Assembly (NCBI GenBank): GCA_902769805.1
Contig: CACXQL010000003.1
Location: 42,888 to 106,887, forward strand
Reading direction: 5' to 3'
DNA length: 64,000 nucleotides
Origin: an uncultured Prevotellaceae bacterium
GTDB taxonomy: Bacteria; Bacteroidota; Bacteroidia; Bacteroidales; Bacteroidaceae
A program made the position numbers and the translations under genes. This document shows positions 26,475 through 34,161 of the stretch, one piece after another. Position 1 is the stretch's first letter, and the number at the start of each line of letters is the position of its first letter. Under the pieces are notes generated by a model that was not told the DNA's origin, did not search any database, and saw only the letters and a list, made by a program, of their open reading frames with translations.

Positions 26475-28931
26475 ATGAAGTTTAAATCTACTTTTCTTAT
26501 CGCGGGTATGATGATTGCTGCCAGTACGACAGCAAAAGCCCAACTGGTAATCAACGAGTTGATGCAGTCGAATGTCGAGTACATGATGGACGACATCAAA
26601 GAGTTCCCCGACTCATGGGTGGAGCTTTACAACAAAGGTACTGAGGCAGTGAACCTCAAAGACTACAAAATCAGTAACAAGAACAAACCTAAGAAGGCAT
26701 GGCAGTTGCCCGACATGACTGTTGAGCCCAATGGTTTTGTAGTCATCTTCTGCGACAAGGAAGGGAAAGAGGACAACCGTCTTCATGCCGACTTCCGTCT
26801 GGAATCCGGTAAGGATGGAAACCTCTACCTCTTCAAGGATGGCGATGATAATCCTATCGACATGCTGGAAGGGATGGCAAAGATGCCTGCTCCCGATGTA
26901 GCTTACGGACGTAAGACGGATGGTGGTGACGAATGGGGCTATCAGCTAACACCTTCAGCAGGTAAGCCCAACACAGGTGATATCTGTGATGCGAAGCATA
27001 TCTTAGGTGCGCCCATATTCAGCGAGCCCGGCCGTGTTACCTCCGGCAAGGGAGCCATCAGCCTTGAGCTGAGTCTGCCAGAGGGTGCTCCAGAAGGTGC
27101 GTTCATCACCTATACCACCAATGGTAGCGAGCCGACAGCCAGTGATAAGAAATATACGCAGGCCATCAGCATTACTAAGACGACAGCCATTCGTGCCAAG
27201 GTCTTCTGCGAGGGATGGCTCTCACCGATGAGTACCGCCCAGTCATATATCTTCCACCCAAGAGCTATGACAGTACCCATCTTCTCAGTCCAGACCAATG
27301 ACAAGTATCTGAACGACGAAAGCCTTGGACTCTTCGCTAATAACAACAGCAAGGAAGACAAGAAACTACACGACTGGCGCCGTCCCGTCAATATTGAGTT
27401 CTTCCCGTCAGAAGATGAGAACAGCGCTTTTAACCAGATTGCCGAGACTCGTATCCAAGGTGGAGCATCACGCGCCAATGCCCTCAAGTCGATGGTCTTC
27501 TATGCCAACAAGCGCTTCGACCCTGACCACAAGCGTTTCTCGTATGAGTTCTTCCCAGACCAGAAACCTGGCATCACCGAGTTCAAGTCATTCTCCCTGC
27601 GTGATGGCGGTAACGACTTTGGCGACATGTACTTCCGTGATCTTATCATCCAGCGTACTATGGCAAGTCATGTAGACCTCGACTGGCAGGCTGGACACAC
27701 GGCAGTACTCTACATCAACGGTGAGTACATGGGTATGCTTAACATCCGCGAGCGTTCCAACGAAGACAATATCTACAGCAACTACGACGGTCTCGAGGAT
27801 CTCGATGTCGTTGAGATAGGACATGAACAAATAAATGGCAATAATATGTTTGAAGAGGAGTTTAAGGAAGGTACCGCCGACTTCTACGAACAATTCAAAG
27901 CCTTCTATAGCGAGAAAGGACATTCCATGGAAGAATATGAGCAGTGGATAGATGTCAATGAATACCTGAACGTTATCGCCATGAATTTCTTCTATGGCAA
28001 TATCGACTTCCCAGGCAACAACCTCGTATTCTGGCGTCCTAATGATGATGCCGTGGATTGCCCCCTGCCCAAGAGATGGCGCGTCATCGTCAAAGATACT
28101 GACTTCGGACTGGGACTCTATGGGAGGAGACCAGATTTTAACACCATTGATTTGCTTTATAATCCCCAAAATCATCAAGATAGTAACTGGGCATTTACTG
28201 AACCGGCAACCCGTCTTCTTAAAAACATGCTGGAAGACCCGGATATCCTGAAGCTGTTCATCAACAAGTGTTGCCTCTTCATGGGCGACTTCATGAATGG
28301 CAAGGGAACAGGTGAGATCATAGACCTCATCAAGGACGAAGCTATGGAGGAGTTCGTAGCCCACCGCGACAAGTTCAATCCCGGCTGGGGCTGGTGGGCT
28401 GTCGACAATCGTAGCGACATTGAGAACAAGTTCGCTGAAGCCAAGAGATGGGCAGAAAACCGCCCCAATAATTTCTACAGATTCATTGGCGACCAATGGT
28501 ATCTTGGCAAAGCTATTCCCGTGACCATCAACAAAGGCAACGGCGATAAGGTTGAATCCGTGACTGTCAATGACTACAAACTCTCGAAGGGCGTCTTCGA
28601 CGGCAAGCTCTTCCCCTCTACCGAATTGTATATTTCCTCTATGGCATCTGGTGACAATTCCATCATAGGATGGAGAGTTATCTATAACCCATCAACAGAC
28701 GACGAAGAGATAGAGACCTTCGATGGTAACGACGTGACGTTCATACTAAAAAACTGCAAGTCTGCAACTATTGAGCCAATCTTCGAAGTGGGTACTGGTA
28801 TCCAGACTATCAAGGAAACAGCATCAAAGGCCGACAATGCAGCCATCTATGACCTGTTAGGCAACAAGGTGACGACACCGAAGGCTGGCAGGATATACAT
28901 CCGGAACGGAAAGAAGGAGACTTGGCGCTAA
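26475..28931 (+). CDS. secreted CotH-kinase family protein with lamin-tail domain
   Basis: 818 residues. Signal peptide (MKFKSTFLIAGMMIAASTTA), then a lamin-tail domain (VINELMQSN...WVELYNKG), a beta-sandwich of the chitobiase C-terminal type (ITYTTNGSEPTASDKKYT) and a CotH kinase-like domain from about residue 265 (ETRIQGGASRANALKS, NIDFPGNNLVFWR, RVIVKDTDFGLG). It ends with the short tail AIYDLLGNKVTTPKAGRIYI, like type IX-secreted proteins of this lineage, but the last residues KKETWR do not match the usual K(Y/F)(I/V)xK. Probably exported to the surface. CotH proteins phosphorylate partner proteins, but the substrate here is unknown. Confidence 0.88.
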   Translation: MKFKSTFLIAGMMIAASTTAKAQLVINELMQSNVEYMMDDIKEFPDSWVELYNKGTEAVNLKDYKISNKNKPKKAWQLPDMTVEPNGFVVIFCDKEGKEDNRLHADFRLESGKDGNLYLFKDGDDNPIDMLEGMAKMPAPDVAYGRKTDGGDEWGYQLTPSAGKPNTGDICDAKHILGAPIFSEPGRVTSGKGAISLELSLPEGAPEGAFITYTTNGSEPTASDKKYTQAISITKTTAIRAKVFCEGWLSPMSTAQSYIFHPRAMTVPIFSVQTNDKYLNDESLGLFANNNSKEDKKLHDWRRPVNIEFFPSEDENSAFNQIAETRIQGGASRANALKSMVFYANKRFDPDHKRFSYEFFPDQKPGITEFKSFSLRDGGNDFGDMYFRDLIIQRTMASHVDLDWQAGHTAVLYINGEYMGMLNIRERSNEDNIYSNYDGLEDLDVVEIGHEQINGNNMFEEEFKEGTADFYEQFKAFYSEKGHSMEEYEQWIDVNEYLNVIAMNFFYGNIDFPGNNLVFWRPNDDAVDCPLPKRWRVIVKDTDFGLGLYGRRPDFNTIDLLYNPQNHQDSNWAFTEPATRLLKNMLEDPDILKLFINKCCLFMGDFMNGKGTGEIIDLIKDEAMEEFVAHRDKFNPGWGWWAVDNRSDIENKFAEAKRWAENRPNNFYRFIGDQWYLGKAIPVTINKGNGDKVESVTVNDYKLSKGVFDGKLFPSTELYISSMASGDNSIIGWRVIYNPSTDDEEIETFDGNDVTFILKNCKSATIEPIFEVGTGIQTIKETASKADNAAIYDLLGNKVTTPKAGRIYIRNGKKETWR

Positions 28932-28961
28932 ACGTCAAATAAGCAAGCTATCCTAACATAG

Positions 28962-28987
28962 AAGGCATCCGTTAACATGGATGCCTT
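28962..28987 (+). terminator. terminator of the CotH-family gene
   Basis: AAGGCATCC, loop GTTAACAT, GGATGCCTT followed by TCTTTTT, 30 bp past the stop. Confidence 0.85.
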
Positions 28988-29009
28988 TCTTTTTGGAAAG
29001 CATGGTAAT

Positions 29010-29163
29010 GGGGGAAAAGTACTATTATAACAGGGAGAATGGCAAGGACTATCAGGGGGAAAGTGACGTTGTTACTGGTGAATAGGCGTTCGGTGCTGTT
29101 ATTAGCAGCGGCCGCTGCTAATATCGACAGCGCTCGCTGTCAAAGTCAGCAGCGCCCGGTGCT
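29010..29163. repeat. 22-bp-period tandem array, copy 2 (seven units)
   Basis: Same seven 22-bp units in the same order as the array at 3.7 kb. The 42 bp at 29091-29132 are identical to copy 1, while the flanking units have diverged. Units 5-7 keep CAGCG-NN-CGSTG-type cores (CAGCGGCCGCTG, CAGCGCTCGCTG, CAGCGCCCGGTG). It begins 22 bp after the CotH terminator and ends about 33 bp before the relocated tRNA terminator, outside the island. A short open frame through it is not credible as a gene because the period is not a multiple of three. Confidence 0.85.
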
Positions 29164-29195
29164 GACCTGTTTAGACAATATCCTAAACAAAAAAG

Positions 29196-29218
29196 AGGAA
29201 CCCAAAGGTTCCTTTTTT
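29196..29218 (-). terminator. displaced original terminator of tRNA-Ser
   Basis: AGGAACC, loop TTTG, GGTTCCT on the reverse strand, followed by CTTTTTTGTTT. It sits just beyond the duplicated tRNA 3' end, where the tRNA's own terminator would lie before island insertion. Confidence 0.7.
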
Positions 29219-29223
29219 CACTT

Positions 29224-29241
29224 CTCTGGCGGAAGGTGAGG
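29224..29241. repeat. att direct repeat, distal copy
   Basis: 18 bp identical to the tRNA-Ser 3' end region including the encoded CCA. One more T matches after a single mismatch on the outer side. Confidence 0.8.
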
Positions 29242-29319
29242 TTCCCTCTCCTTATTGCAAGTAATCGTGTTGGAAACCAACACCTTACATTATCTCAATA
29301 AATCTCTGTAATATGTACC

Positions 29320-29330
29320 CTCTAATACAT
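29320..29330. promoter_or_regulatory. candidate integrase arm site, distal end
   Basis: CTCTAATACAT occurs here, about 80 bp inside the distal att copy, and again near the tRNA end in the same orientation. Confidence 0.4.
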
Positions 29331-29356
29331 ATATAATATACTGCCCGAACTATCGG

Positions 29357-29635
29357 CTATTTCCCGAATAGTTCGTGGTGGGTGCCGAGACGAACCAGTT
29401 TGATGACATCTGAAGTCTCGTCAATCCAAATCAACAGAAAGTTGTCCTCTACATGACACTCCATAAAGCCTTTATAGTTGCCCGACAGCATGTGAGGCTG
29501 GTATTCCTGCGGCACATGACCTGTCTCTTCAAGAGCAAGGGTAACAGTCTTCAGTGCTAACAGCTTGGATGGCTGATGGAGGTATCGTTTCAAGTCCTTC
29601 TTAAACTGAGTGGACTTCTTCAGTCGTTTCCGCAT
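29357..29635 (-). CDS. YafQ/RelE-like mRNA interferase toxin
   Basis: 92 residues. LKKSTQFKKDLKRYLHQP, then the C-terminal core LSGNYKGFMECHVEDNFLLI and VRLGTHHELF follow the YafQ branch of the RelE superfamily (HPL.G...G.RE.H...D.LLIY...V...GTH..LF). It should cleave ribosome-bound mRNA when freed from the antitoxin. The start at 29635 gives the family length and overlaps the antitoxin end by 35 bp. A longer frame with an upstream ATG adds 16 residues with no family match. Confidence 0.88.
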   Translation of the reverse strand: MRKRLKKSTQFKKDLKRYLHQPSKLLALKTVTLALEETGHVPQEYQPHMLSGNYKGFMECHVEDNFLLIWIDETSDVIKLVRLGTHHELFGK

Positions 29636-29870
29636 AGATATACTTATCCAGTTCGTTAGGATCGAAGTCCTCCAGTTCCACACCAGACTGACATTCTTTC
29701 ATTGCAGCCAGCGTCTCTGCATTAGGCTCATTATACAGCGACTTCAACAGAGCAACTTCAACGAGGTTGTTCACACTGCGGTGCTGTCTCCTTGCCTCAG
29801 TCTTCAGCCCTTCGAGCAGATAACTTGGAAGGCGGAAAGATGCTGCTTTACGCTTAATCGTTGTTGCCAT
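29601..29870 (-). CDS. RHH-type antitoxin
   Basis: 89 residues. The N-terminal ribbon-helix-helix (KRKAASFRLPSYLLEGLKTE, then SVNNLVEVAL) should bind DNA as a dimer. The acidic C-terminal tail (ELEDFDPNELDKYIYAETTE) would wrap the toxin. It is encoded first, overlaps the toxin and is preceded by a good promoter plus a direct repeat that may be its operator. Confidence 0.85.
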   Translation of the reverse strand: MATTIKRKAASFRLPSYLLEGLKTEARRQHRSVNNLVEVALLKSLYNEPNAETLAAMKECQSGVELEDFDPNELDKYIYAETTEEVHSV

Positions 29871-29876
29871 ATCTTT

Positions 29877-29908
29877 TTGTATTACATGTTAATTACACTT
29901 GTATTGCA
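29877..29908. promoter_or_regulatory. candidate antitoxin operator (direct repeats)
   Basis: TTGTATTACA and TTGTATTGCA are repeated 22 bp apart between the -7 box and the antitoxin ATG, with TTAATTA between. RHH antitoxins often bind such direct or inverted repeats to autoregulate. Confidence 0.5.
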
Positions 29909-29918
29909 CTTTGCGATG

Positions 29919-29949
29919 CAAAGATAAGCATATTTGCTGATATCTCCAA
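29919..29949 (-). promoter_or_regulatory. toxin-antitoxin promoter
   Basis: Reverse-strand TTG and TATCTTTG spaced 20 bp. Confidence 0.8.
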
Positions 29950-29965
29950 ACTTTTATGCAGATTT

Positions 29966-30439
29966 TTATCTGTTACACAAATGATTGATTACCAACTGTG
30001 CGGCATCTTCATCAATGCCCGTACATTCGTTGACACGGAAAAGATGCTCCATTTGTTCCTCATTGAAGAAATCAACAAGCGGAGCATCATCAATGATGGC
30101 ATAGCGGACCGTGCCCAGATTTGCGTCAAGCCACGCATCTATCTCGTTTCCTCGATGGATAGGATCAATGTCAGGTGTAACGCCAATCACTTTCCCTGGC
30201 AAGTGACGGTCATCCCACATCCAGCGAATGCCGTCCTGTCCCATTGTCATCTTCCATGTCGATGTCACCACTATACCAGCATCCGTGCTGTCAATAATAT
30301 GACGTAAGTTCTCTACACATACCGGGTCGAATTTTGCACCATAGTTATCACGTAGTGACTGACCTATGGCTGTCAGGTGTTCTTGGTACCTGTCCGTCAC
30401 CATCACACCATCGAAATCTAAGAATAAGATCTTTCTCAT
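29966..30439 (-). CDS. HAD-superfamily phosphatase-like protein
   Basis: 157 residues. Motif I is FLDFDGVMV with the nucleophile Asp (residue 8) and the acid Asp (residue 10). VVTSTWK is motif II, and AIIDDAPLVDFF is the acidic motif IV. The cap is small, as in the HAD proteins seen with nucleic-acid repair or nucleotide phosphatases. Substrate unknown. A TAACTTTG box ends 4 bp before the ATG, so the mRNA is probably leaderless. Cargo of the tRNA-Ser island. Confidence 0.82.
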   Translation of the reverse strand: MRKILFLDFDGVMVTDRYQEHLTAIGQSLRDNYGAKFDPVCVENLRHIIDSTDAGIVVTSTWKMTMGQDGIRWMWDDRHLPGKVIGVTPDIDPIHRGNEIDAWLDANLGTVRYAIIDDAPLVDFFNEEQMEHLFRVNECTGIDEDAAQLVINHLCNR

Positions 30440-30443
30440 GCTG

Positions 30444-30451
30444 CAAAGTTA
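30444..30451 (-). promoter_or_regulatory. -7 box of the HAD gene, touching the start codon
   Basis: TAACTTTG on the reverse strand, only 4 bp from the ATG. The -33 half is not recognisable. A 7-bp hairpin (TCTTAGA/TCTAAGA) lies just upstream. Confidence 0.6.
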
Positions 30452-30495
30452 GCATCATTCTTAGAAATATCTAAGACTTTTTCTTCTTAACCAAC

Positions 30496-31293
30496 TTATT
30501 TGGTCACTTTGACAGACCTGGCTGCAGATTTCCACCTTCCTAATGCCTCCTTCGCAATTTGTCCCTTCCGTTGTTTGCTGATGGGTCTGACAGCTTTGGG
30601 CGCATCTTGTTGTACAGGTGTATTGTCAACCACTACAGGAATAGTTGACTCTCGTTTCTCATTAGGAGTGTCTTGTGAAAACAGTGACGTTTTTCCTTCT
30701 TTAATCCTTTTCAAGACTTTCTTGGGGTCAAGAAAATTAATGAAAGCCTCAAATTCTTCAGGCGAACCGAACGCCAGCCCAATGATAACAGGAATTTGTG
30801 TCCTGTCTTCAACAAAGGTGTCATTGATAAAAAGTGTCGGTGTCTTATCCACTGCTGGAATGTTAAAAGTAAACTTAGTCTGTTTAAACTCCTTAAACTT
30901 AGGATAGCCTTTAGCTTCTCTATGAAGAGAGTATAAAGACACGGGGGCATCCAGTTCTATGACCTTCTGCATTTTCCCCACTTTATTGTCTTTGGCAGTT
31001 TTAGCCCATTCTTTATAGCGACTGCAGATTTTTGTCAAATCATCCATCATCGTGGTTGTGCATGATATATAAACTTTGGGCTTATAGTCACTTTCAAAGT
31101 TTTGGGGATAAACGATAGTCGATTCAAGCCTATAAAGGAATATAGTAGAGGTATCTTTGCTTACATAGGCATAAGCCTCAAACATCTTGCCTGTTGCCGT
31201 ATATTCTCCTATCTTCAATAGTTCGGAATCGGGAACTTGTGCAAAATTCGCACAAGTTATTATTGATAAAACAGCTATTAGTAGAGTTCTCAT
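30496..31293 (-). CDS. exported protein of unknown function, island cargo
   Basis: 265 residues with a signal peptide (MRTLLIAVLSIITCANFAQ). The mature part has a beta-rich domain (SKDTSTIFLYRLESTIVYPQ) and a basic C-terminus (KQRKGQIAKEALGRWKSAAR). No family recognised. Last of four exported proteins in one direction, 35 bp after its neighbour, so probably co-transcribed. Lower GC and more T-rich codons than chromosomal neighbours suggest transfer. Confidence 0.7.
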   Translation of the reverse strand: MRTLLIAVLSIITCANFAQVPDSELLKIGEYTATGKMFEAYAYVSKDTSTIFLYRLESTIVYPQNFESDYKPKVYISCTTTMMDDLTKICSRYKEWAKTAKDNKVGKMQKVIELDAPVSLYSLHREAKGYPKFKEFKQTKFTFNIPAVDKTPTLFINDTFVEDRTQIPVIIGLAFGSPEEFEAFINFLDPKKVLKRIKEGKTSLFSQDTPNEKRESTIPVVVDNTPVQQDAPKAVRPISKQRKGQIAKEALGRWKSAARSVKVTK

Positions 31294-31328
31294 AATCAGT
31301 TGTCTTTTTTTATACGTTATACATTAAA

Positions 31329-32318
31329 CTAATAGTATCTTGTGTCATTAAAGTCATCCCAAAAGGAAACAGTGACGCTATGCGTGATGCTAACACTGCT
31401 AATATTGATATTTCCAAGGACATCATCAAATTCAACTTCGCCATTATAGCGGGTGGCCTTAATCTTGCAACTTGAATAGTCTGATGACCATTGCTCAACA
31501 CTTCTAAGATTACCTTTCTTATAATAATCTCCGACCTGATAAGCAATTTTCCCCATGATCTTATCATTTGTTTCAGGGGCATTCTTTATAAATACGTCTA
31601 CACGAAAGACAATGTTGGTGTTCTCATGATATACAACATCGATTTCACACCCTTTATATCCGTAGAAGTTTCCCTTGAATTTCCTTATGCCTTTTCCTCC
31701 ATAACGATTCCTTTGGGTATCTATTTGGATGCCTTTACTTGCTAATTTCTTTTGAAAAGAGTCGATAGTCCCGTTAATTGGTATTCCCAAGAATTCAAGA
31801 TGCGGCTTCTTAGATACAATATAGTTCATATAATTGGTCTTGTCTAAAATGGCAAGAGTAATTGGAAACTCCGTTCTGCCATCACCATCATAAGTGTATG
31901 GATGGAACAGGATGAATACTCCCTTAGTTTTATCTGGTGTAATATATTGATTTACTTCATACTTATCCTTCCCATAACCACCGATCCAAACTGCTTTGTA
32001 TTTCTTCTGAATGTAATCAACCAAAGTGTCTTTTGTGGCTTCCATTCCCCATTTAGTCGGTAGGATATAGCTAATTTCTACACCAAATGCTTTATTGGAT
32101 TCCTCTGTACGGAGAACTTCTATAGATGCGCGTGGAATGATAAAAGTCCCTTCTACAGTATAGTCTTTGTCTGTAGATTGGTAGAACCCTTTTTTAACCA
32201 GATTGGAATAGACAGTTGCTGCATCACCATTTAAGGTAATACCATTGAAAGAAAGATGAGAGTTTTGTGCATATATCGAGTTACACAAAACAACAAAGAT
32301 AAAGATTAAATTTCTCAT
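31329..32318 (-). CDS. exported protein with an internal duplication, island cargo
   Basis: 329 residues with a signal peptide (MRNLIFIFVVLCNSIYAQ). Two copies of one motif are visible: LSFNGITLNGDAATVYSNLV near residue 22 and LEFLGIPINGTIDSFQKKLA near residue 172, each followed by KGF or KGI. The protein therefore looks like two tandem related domains of about 150 residues. I do not recognise a function. It lies in the four-gene exported set, 22 bp from the gene upstream. Confidence 0.72.
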   Translation of the reverse strand: MRNLIFIFVVLCNSIYAQNSHLSFNGITLNGDAATVYSNLVKKGFYQSTDKDYTVEGTFIIPRASIEVLRTEESNKAFGVEISYILPTKWGMEATKDTLVDYIQKKYKAVWIGGYGKDKYEVNQYITPDKTKGVFILFHPYTYDGDGRTEFPITLAILDKTNYMNYIVSKKPHLEFLGIPINGTIDSFQKKLASKGIQIDTQRNRYGGKGIRKFKGNFYGYKGCEIDVVYHENTNIVFRVDVFIKNAPETNDKIMGKIAYQVGDYYKKGNLRSVEQWSSDYSSCKIKATRYNGEVEFDDVLGNINISSVSITHSVTVSFWDDFNDTRYY

Positions 32319-32340
32319 ACTACCCTATTTCTATTACATA

Positions 32341-33141
32341 TTATTCTCCAAGACTAAAATCAAAAACAGTATTAAAAGGAAATTTCCCTTCTTCTTGAGC
32401 TATTAAACAATACTCACCAGATGGTCCCTCTACAAATACATCATATATTCCATTTCCTAAATCTTTGATTTCAACAGATACATCCTGAGTTTGAGAGGCA
32501 CCATGCTTTTTCTTTGATAAACCAAGCTCGCTGTAAGACCCAATGTTAAGGAGTCTATGTTTCTCCTTTTTCTTAACGTCTAATGAAGAAATCATTAGAT
32601 TATCAATAGTGTATTTGCTCGTAAACATTTCATATTTCTCAGACATATTCTCTTTTTTGTTAGAAAAATAGAGTCTCATATGAGCCTTACCTGAAGGAAA
32701 TCTGTATTTTCCTGTAAGACCAGGAACGTATGCCACCAGTTTTGCCTTAACAATTGCTGTATTCAAATTCTTAACCCCAGAACCATCAAACCTTGTCGGT
32801 TGCATTTGAACCATTTTTCCCAACGAGTCAGCATAAATACCAATGGTATCCATTCCTTCTATTAGGTGAGCAACGGTTTCATGCGATATACCACGTGACA
32901 ACATAAACTCATACGCTTTTCGCTTACTATCATTTTGTGCTCTTAGCACGCTTTCATCGTCAGTTAAAGGTGACTCATCCTCGGTAGATGTTGTCGAAGG
33001 AATATTGGAAGCAGGATTTTGATCTTTAGTTACTTCGTTCATTATTGCTTTTCCCGCTTTCTTTAACAATGTACCGAATTGAGCATCAGCTCGATTTACA
33101 CCCAATAGTGTAATGAGGCACAATAAAACTATCTTTTTCAT
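32341..33141 (-). CDS. exported protein of unknown function, island cargo
   Basis: 266 residues with a signal peptide (MKKIVLLCLITLLGVNRADA). A low-complexity acidic/Ser/Thr stretch (residues about 42-65) precedes a beta-rich domain (VKAKLVAYVPGLTGKYRFPS; DVFVEGPSGEYCLIAQEEGK). No motif that assigns activity. Second gene of the exported set, 19 bp after the first. Confidence 0.72.
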   Translation of the reverse strand: MKKIVLLCLITLLGVNRADAQFGTLLKKAGKAIMNEVTKDQNPASNIPSTTSTEDESPLTDDESVLRAQNDSKRKAYEFMLSRGISHETVAHLIEGMDTIGIYADSLGKMVQMQPTRFDGSGVKNLNTAIVKAKLVAYVPGLTGKYRFPSGKAHMRLYFSNKKENMSEKYEMFTSKYTIDNLMISSLDVKKKEKHRLLNIGSYSELGLSKKKHGASQTQDVSVEIKDLGNGIYDVFVEGPSGEYCLIAQEEGKFPFNTVFDFSLGE

Positions 33142-33160
33142 AATTGATAATTTGATTTTA

Positions 33161-33589
33161 TTATTTGCTATACTGTATTAATCCTTGCCCTGTTTCCCAT
33201 CCACCTTTGCGGTTCATCCAGTCTGGTTCATAGTATTTGTGGAAAATAACGTAATCTCCATTTTGCTGTCTTATAATGACTGCGTTAAATTGAACATTGG
33301 TGTGGGTCTTACGTCCTCTTAGTGGAATATAATGCCCTTGATAGTCGTGGATACCTACAACGGAAGTACCCCCAGTTTTCTGGTCAACACCGACACTTTT
33401 TATTATAAGCGAAGCAGGGATATAAGTTTTCCCTTCAAAACAACTACTATAATAGTTGCGACAGAATAACTCTAATACATACTCAACTTCTTTGGCAGAC
33501 AACACTTTGCCAGTTTGATTGTTACCAACTTGAGCGTTGCACACTCCACAAATTACTACGGTCACCAATGCAATAAGTAGTTTTCTCAT
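33161..33589 (-). CDS. exported protein of unknown function, first of the island set
   Basis: 142 residues with a signal peptide (MRKLLIALVTVVICGVCNAQ). The body has NYYSSCFEGKTYIPASLIIK and a His-rich segment GIHDYQGHYIPLRGRKTHTN. Not recognised. First gene after an approximately 260-nt leader that contains a long nested hairpin. Confidence 0.7.
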   Translation of the reverse strand: MRKLLIALVTVVICGVCNAQVGNNQTGKVLSAKEVEYVLELFCRNYYSSCFEGKTYIPASLIIKSVGVDQKTGGTSVVGIHDYQGHYIPLRGRKTHTNVQFNAVIIRQQNGDYVIFHKYYEPDWMNRKGGWETGQGLIQYSK

Positions 33590-33656
33590 ATTCTATTCGT
33601 TTTAGTTACCTTTTGTTCTCAGGACACAAAAGAAGCGTGAACTGGCTACGCATCCT

Positions 33657-33780
33657 TATTGCTGGGGCCTGAGAAATCCCAAAAGTACAAGACACGATAA
33701 TATCAGTCCACGCATAACGTGGAAGCATATTACGCTGTCGTCTGTACTTTATATTGTCAAGTTTCTCAGGCTTTGCAATA
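33657..33780 (-). promoter_or_regulatory. structured leader element A, about 124 nt
   Basis: Nested inverted repeats: TATTGC/GCAATA, GCCTGAGAAA/TTTCTCAGGC (10 bp), AAAGTAC/GTACTTT and a central CCACG/CGTGG. They fold into one long hairpin within the leader of the four-gene exported set. The apex shares AGTCCACGC plus WACG with a second element at 40.4 kb. A further hairpin CTTTTGT/ACAAAAG lies between it and the gene. An open frame across it is not convincing as a protein. Confidence 0.6.
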
Positions 33781-33855
33781 ATCAGACAAGCATAACGCTC
33801 CTTTTTCTTACCCTCGATGTTATAGAACACCACCCTTTACGGGCTAATTCCGAGA

Positions 33856-33886
33856 CAAAATTAGACATTTTATGCTAACTTACCAA
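33856..33886 (-). promoter_or_regulatory. promoter of the exported-protein set
   Basis: Reverse-strand TTG and TAATTTTG spaced exactly 20 bp, about 265 bp upstream of the first ATG, so the transcript has a long leader. A second weaker TAATTTTG lies about 100 bp further upstream. Confidence 0.75.
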
Positions 33887-34009
33887 GGAATATGAACTTT
33901 TTCAGCCTTTTTTAAGCAAAATCAGTTCAAAATTGAGGCTTATGCCATCAATCATGCTGCAAAATTAAGCATTATAAGCTTTGTATTTGAAGGATTGTTC
34001 CTATGATTG

Positions 34010-34027
34010 AATAGGGAAATCCCTATT
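34010..34027. repeat. palindrome AATAGGGA-AA-TCCCTATT
   Basis: A perfect 8-bp inverted repeat in the 570-bp gap between the integrase-like gene and the leader of the exported set. Otherwise this gap holds only the leader, its promoter and a terminator. Role unknown. Confidence 0.4.
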
Positions 34028-34095
34028 TGCTTATGATCAATCAGAGTAATAGTACCTTCATCACGTTTGTATCTTGTCCTTCTCGCACAACAAGA

Positions 34096-34140
34096 AAACT
34101 ACAGGATAGTTCCTGGTAATCCAAAACCATCCTGCAGTTT
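34096..34140 (-). terminator. hairpin after the arm-domain gene
   Basis: AAACTACAGGAT and ATCCTGCAGTTT form a 12-bp stem with one mismatch, followed on the reverse strand by TTCTTG. It lies 22 bp past the stop of the integrase-like gene. Confidence 0.55.
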
Positions 34141-34161
34141 CACGGAAGGGTAACAACGTTG

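Noticed and set aside
27588-28496. 302-residue minus-strand frame
   Set aside because: Antisense to the CotH domain, which carries clear family motifs.
29039-29239. 66-residue open frame with an Ala/Leu-rich stretch
   Set aside because: It runs through the 22-bp array. The period is not divisible by three, and the frame crosses the tRNA terminator and att copy.
33606-33833. 75-residue open frame on the minus strand between the promoter and the first exported gene
   Set aside because: It covers the nested hairpin leader and has no signal of a known protein. The structure explains its sequence better than coding.
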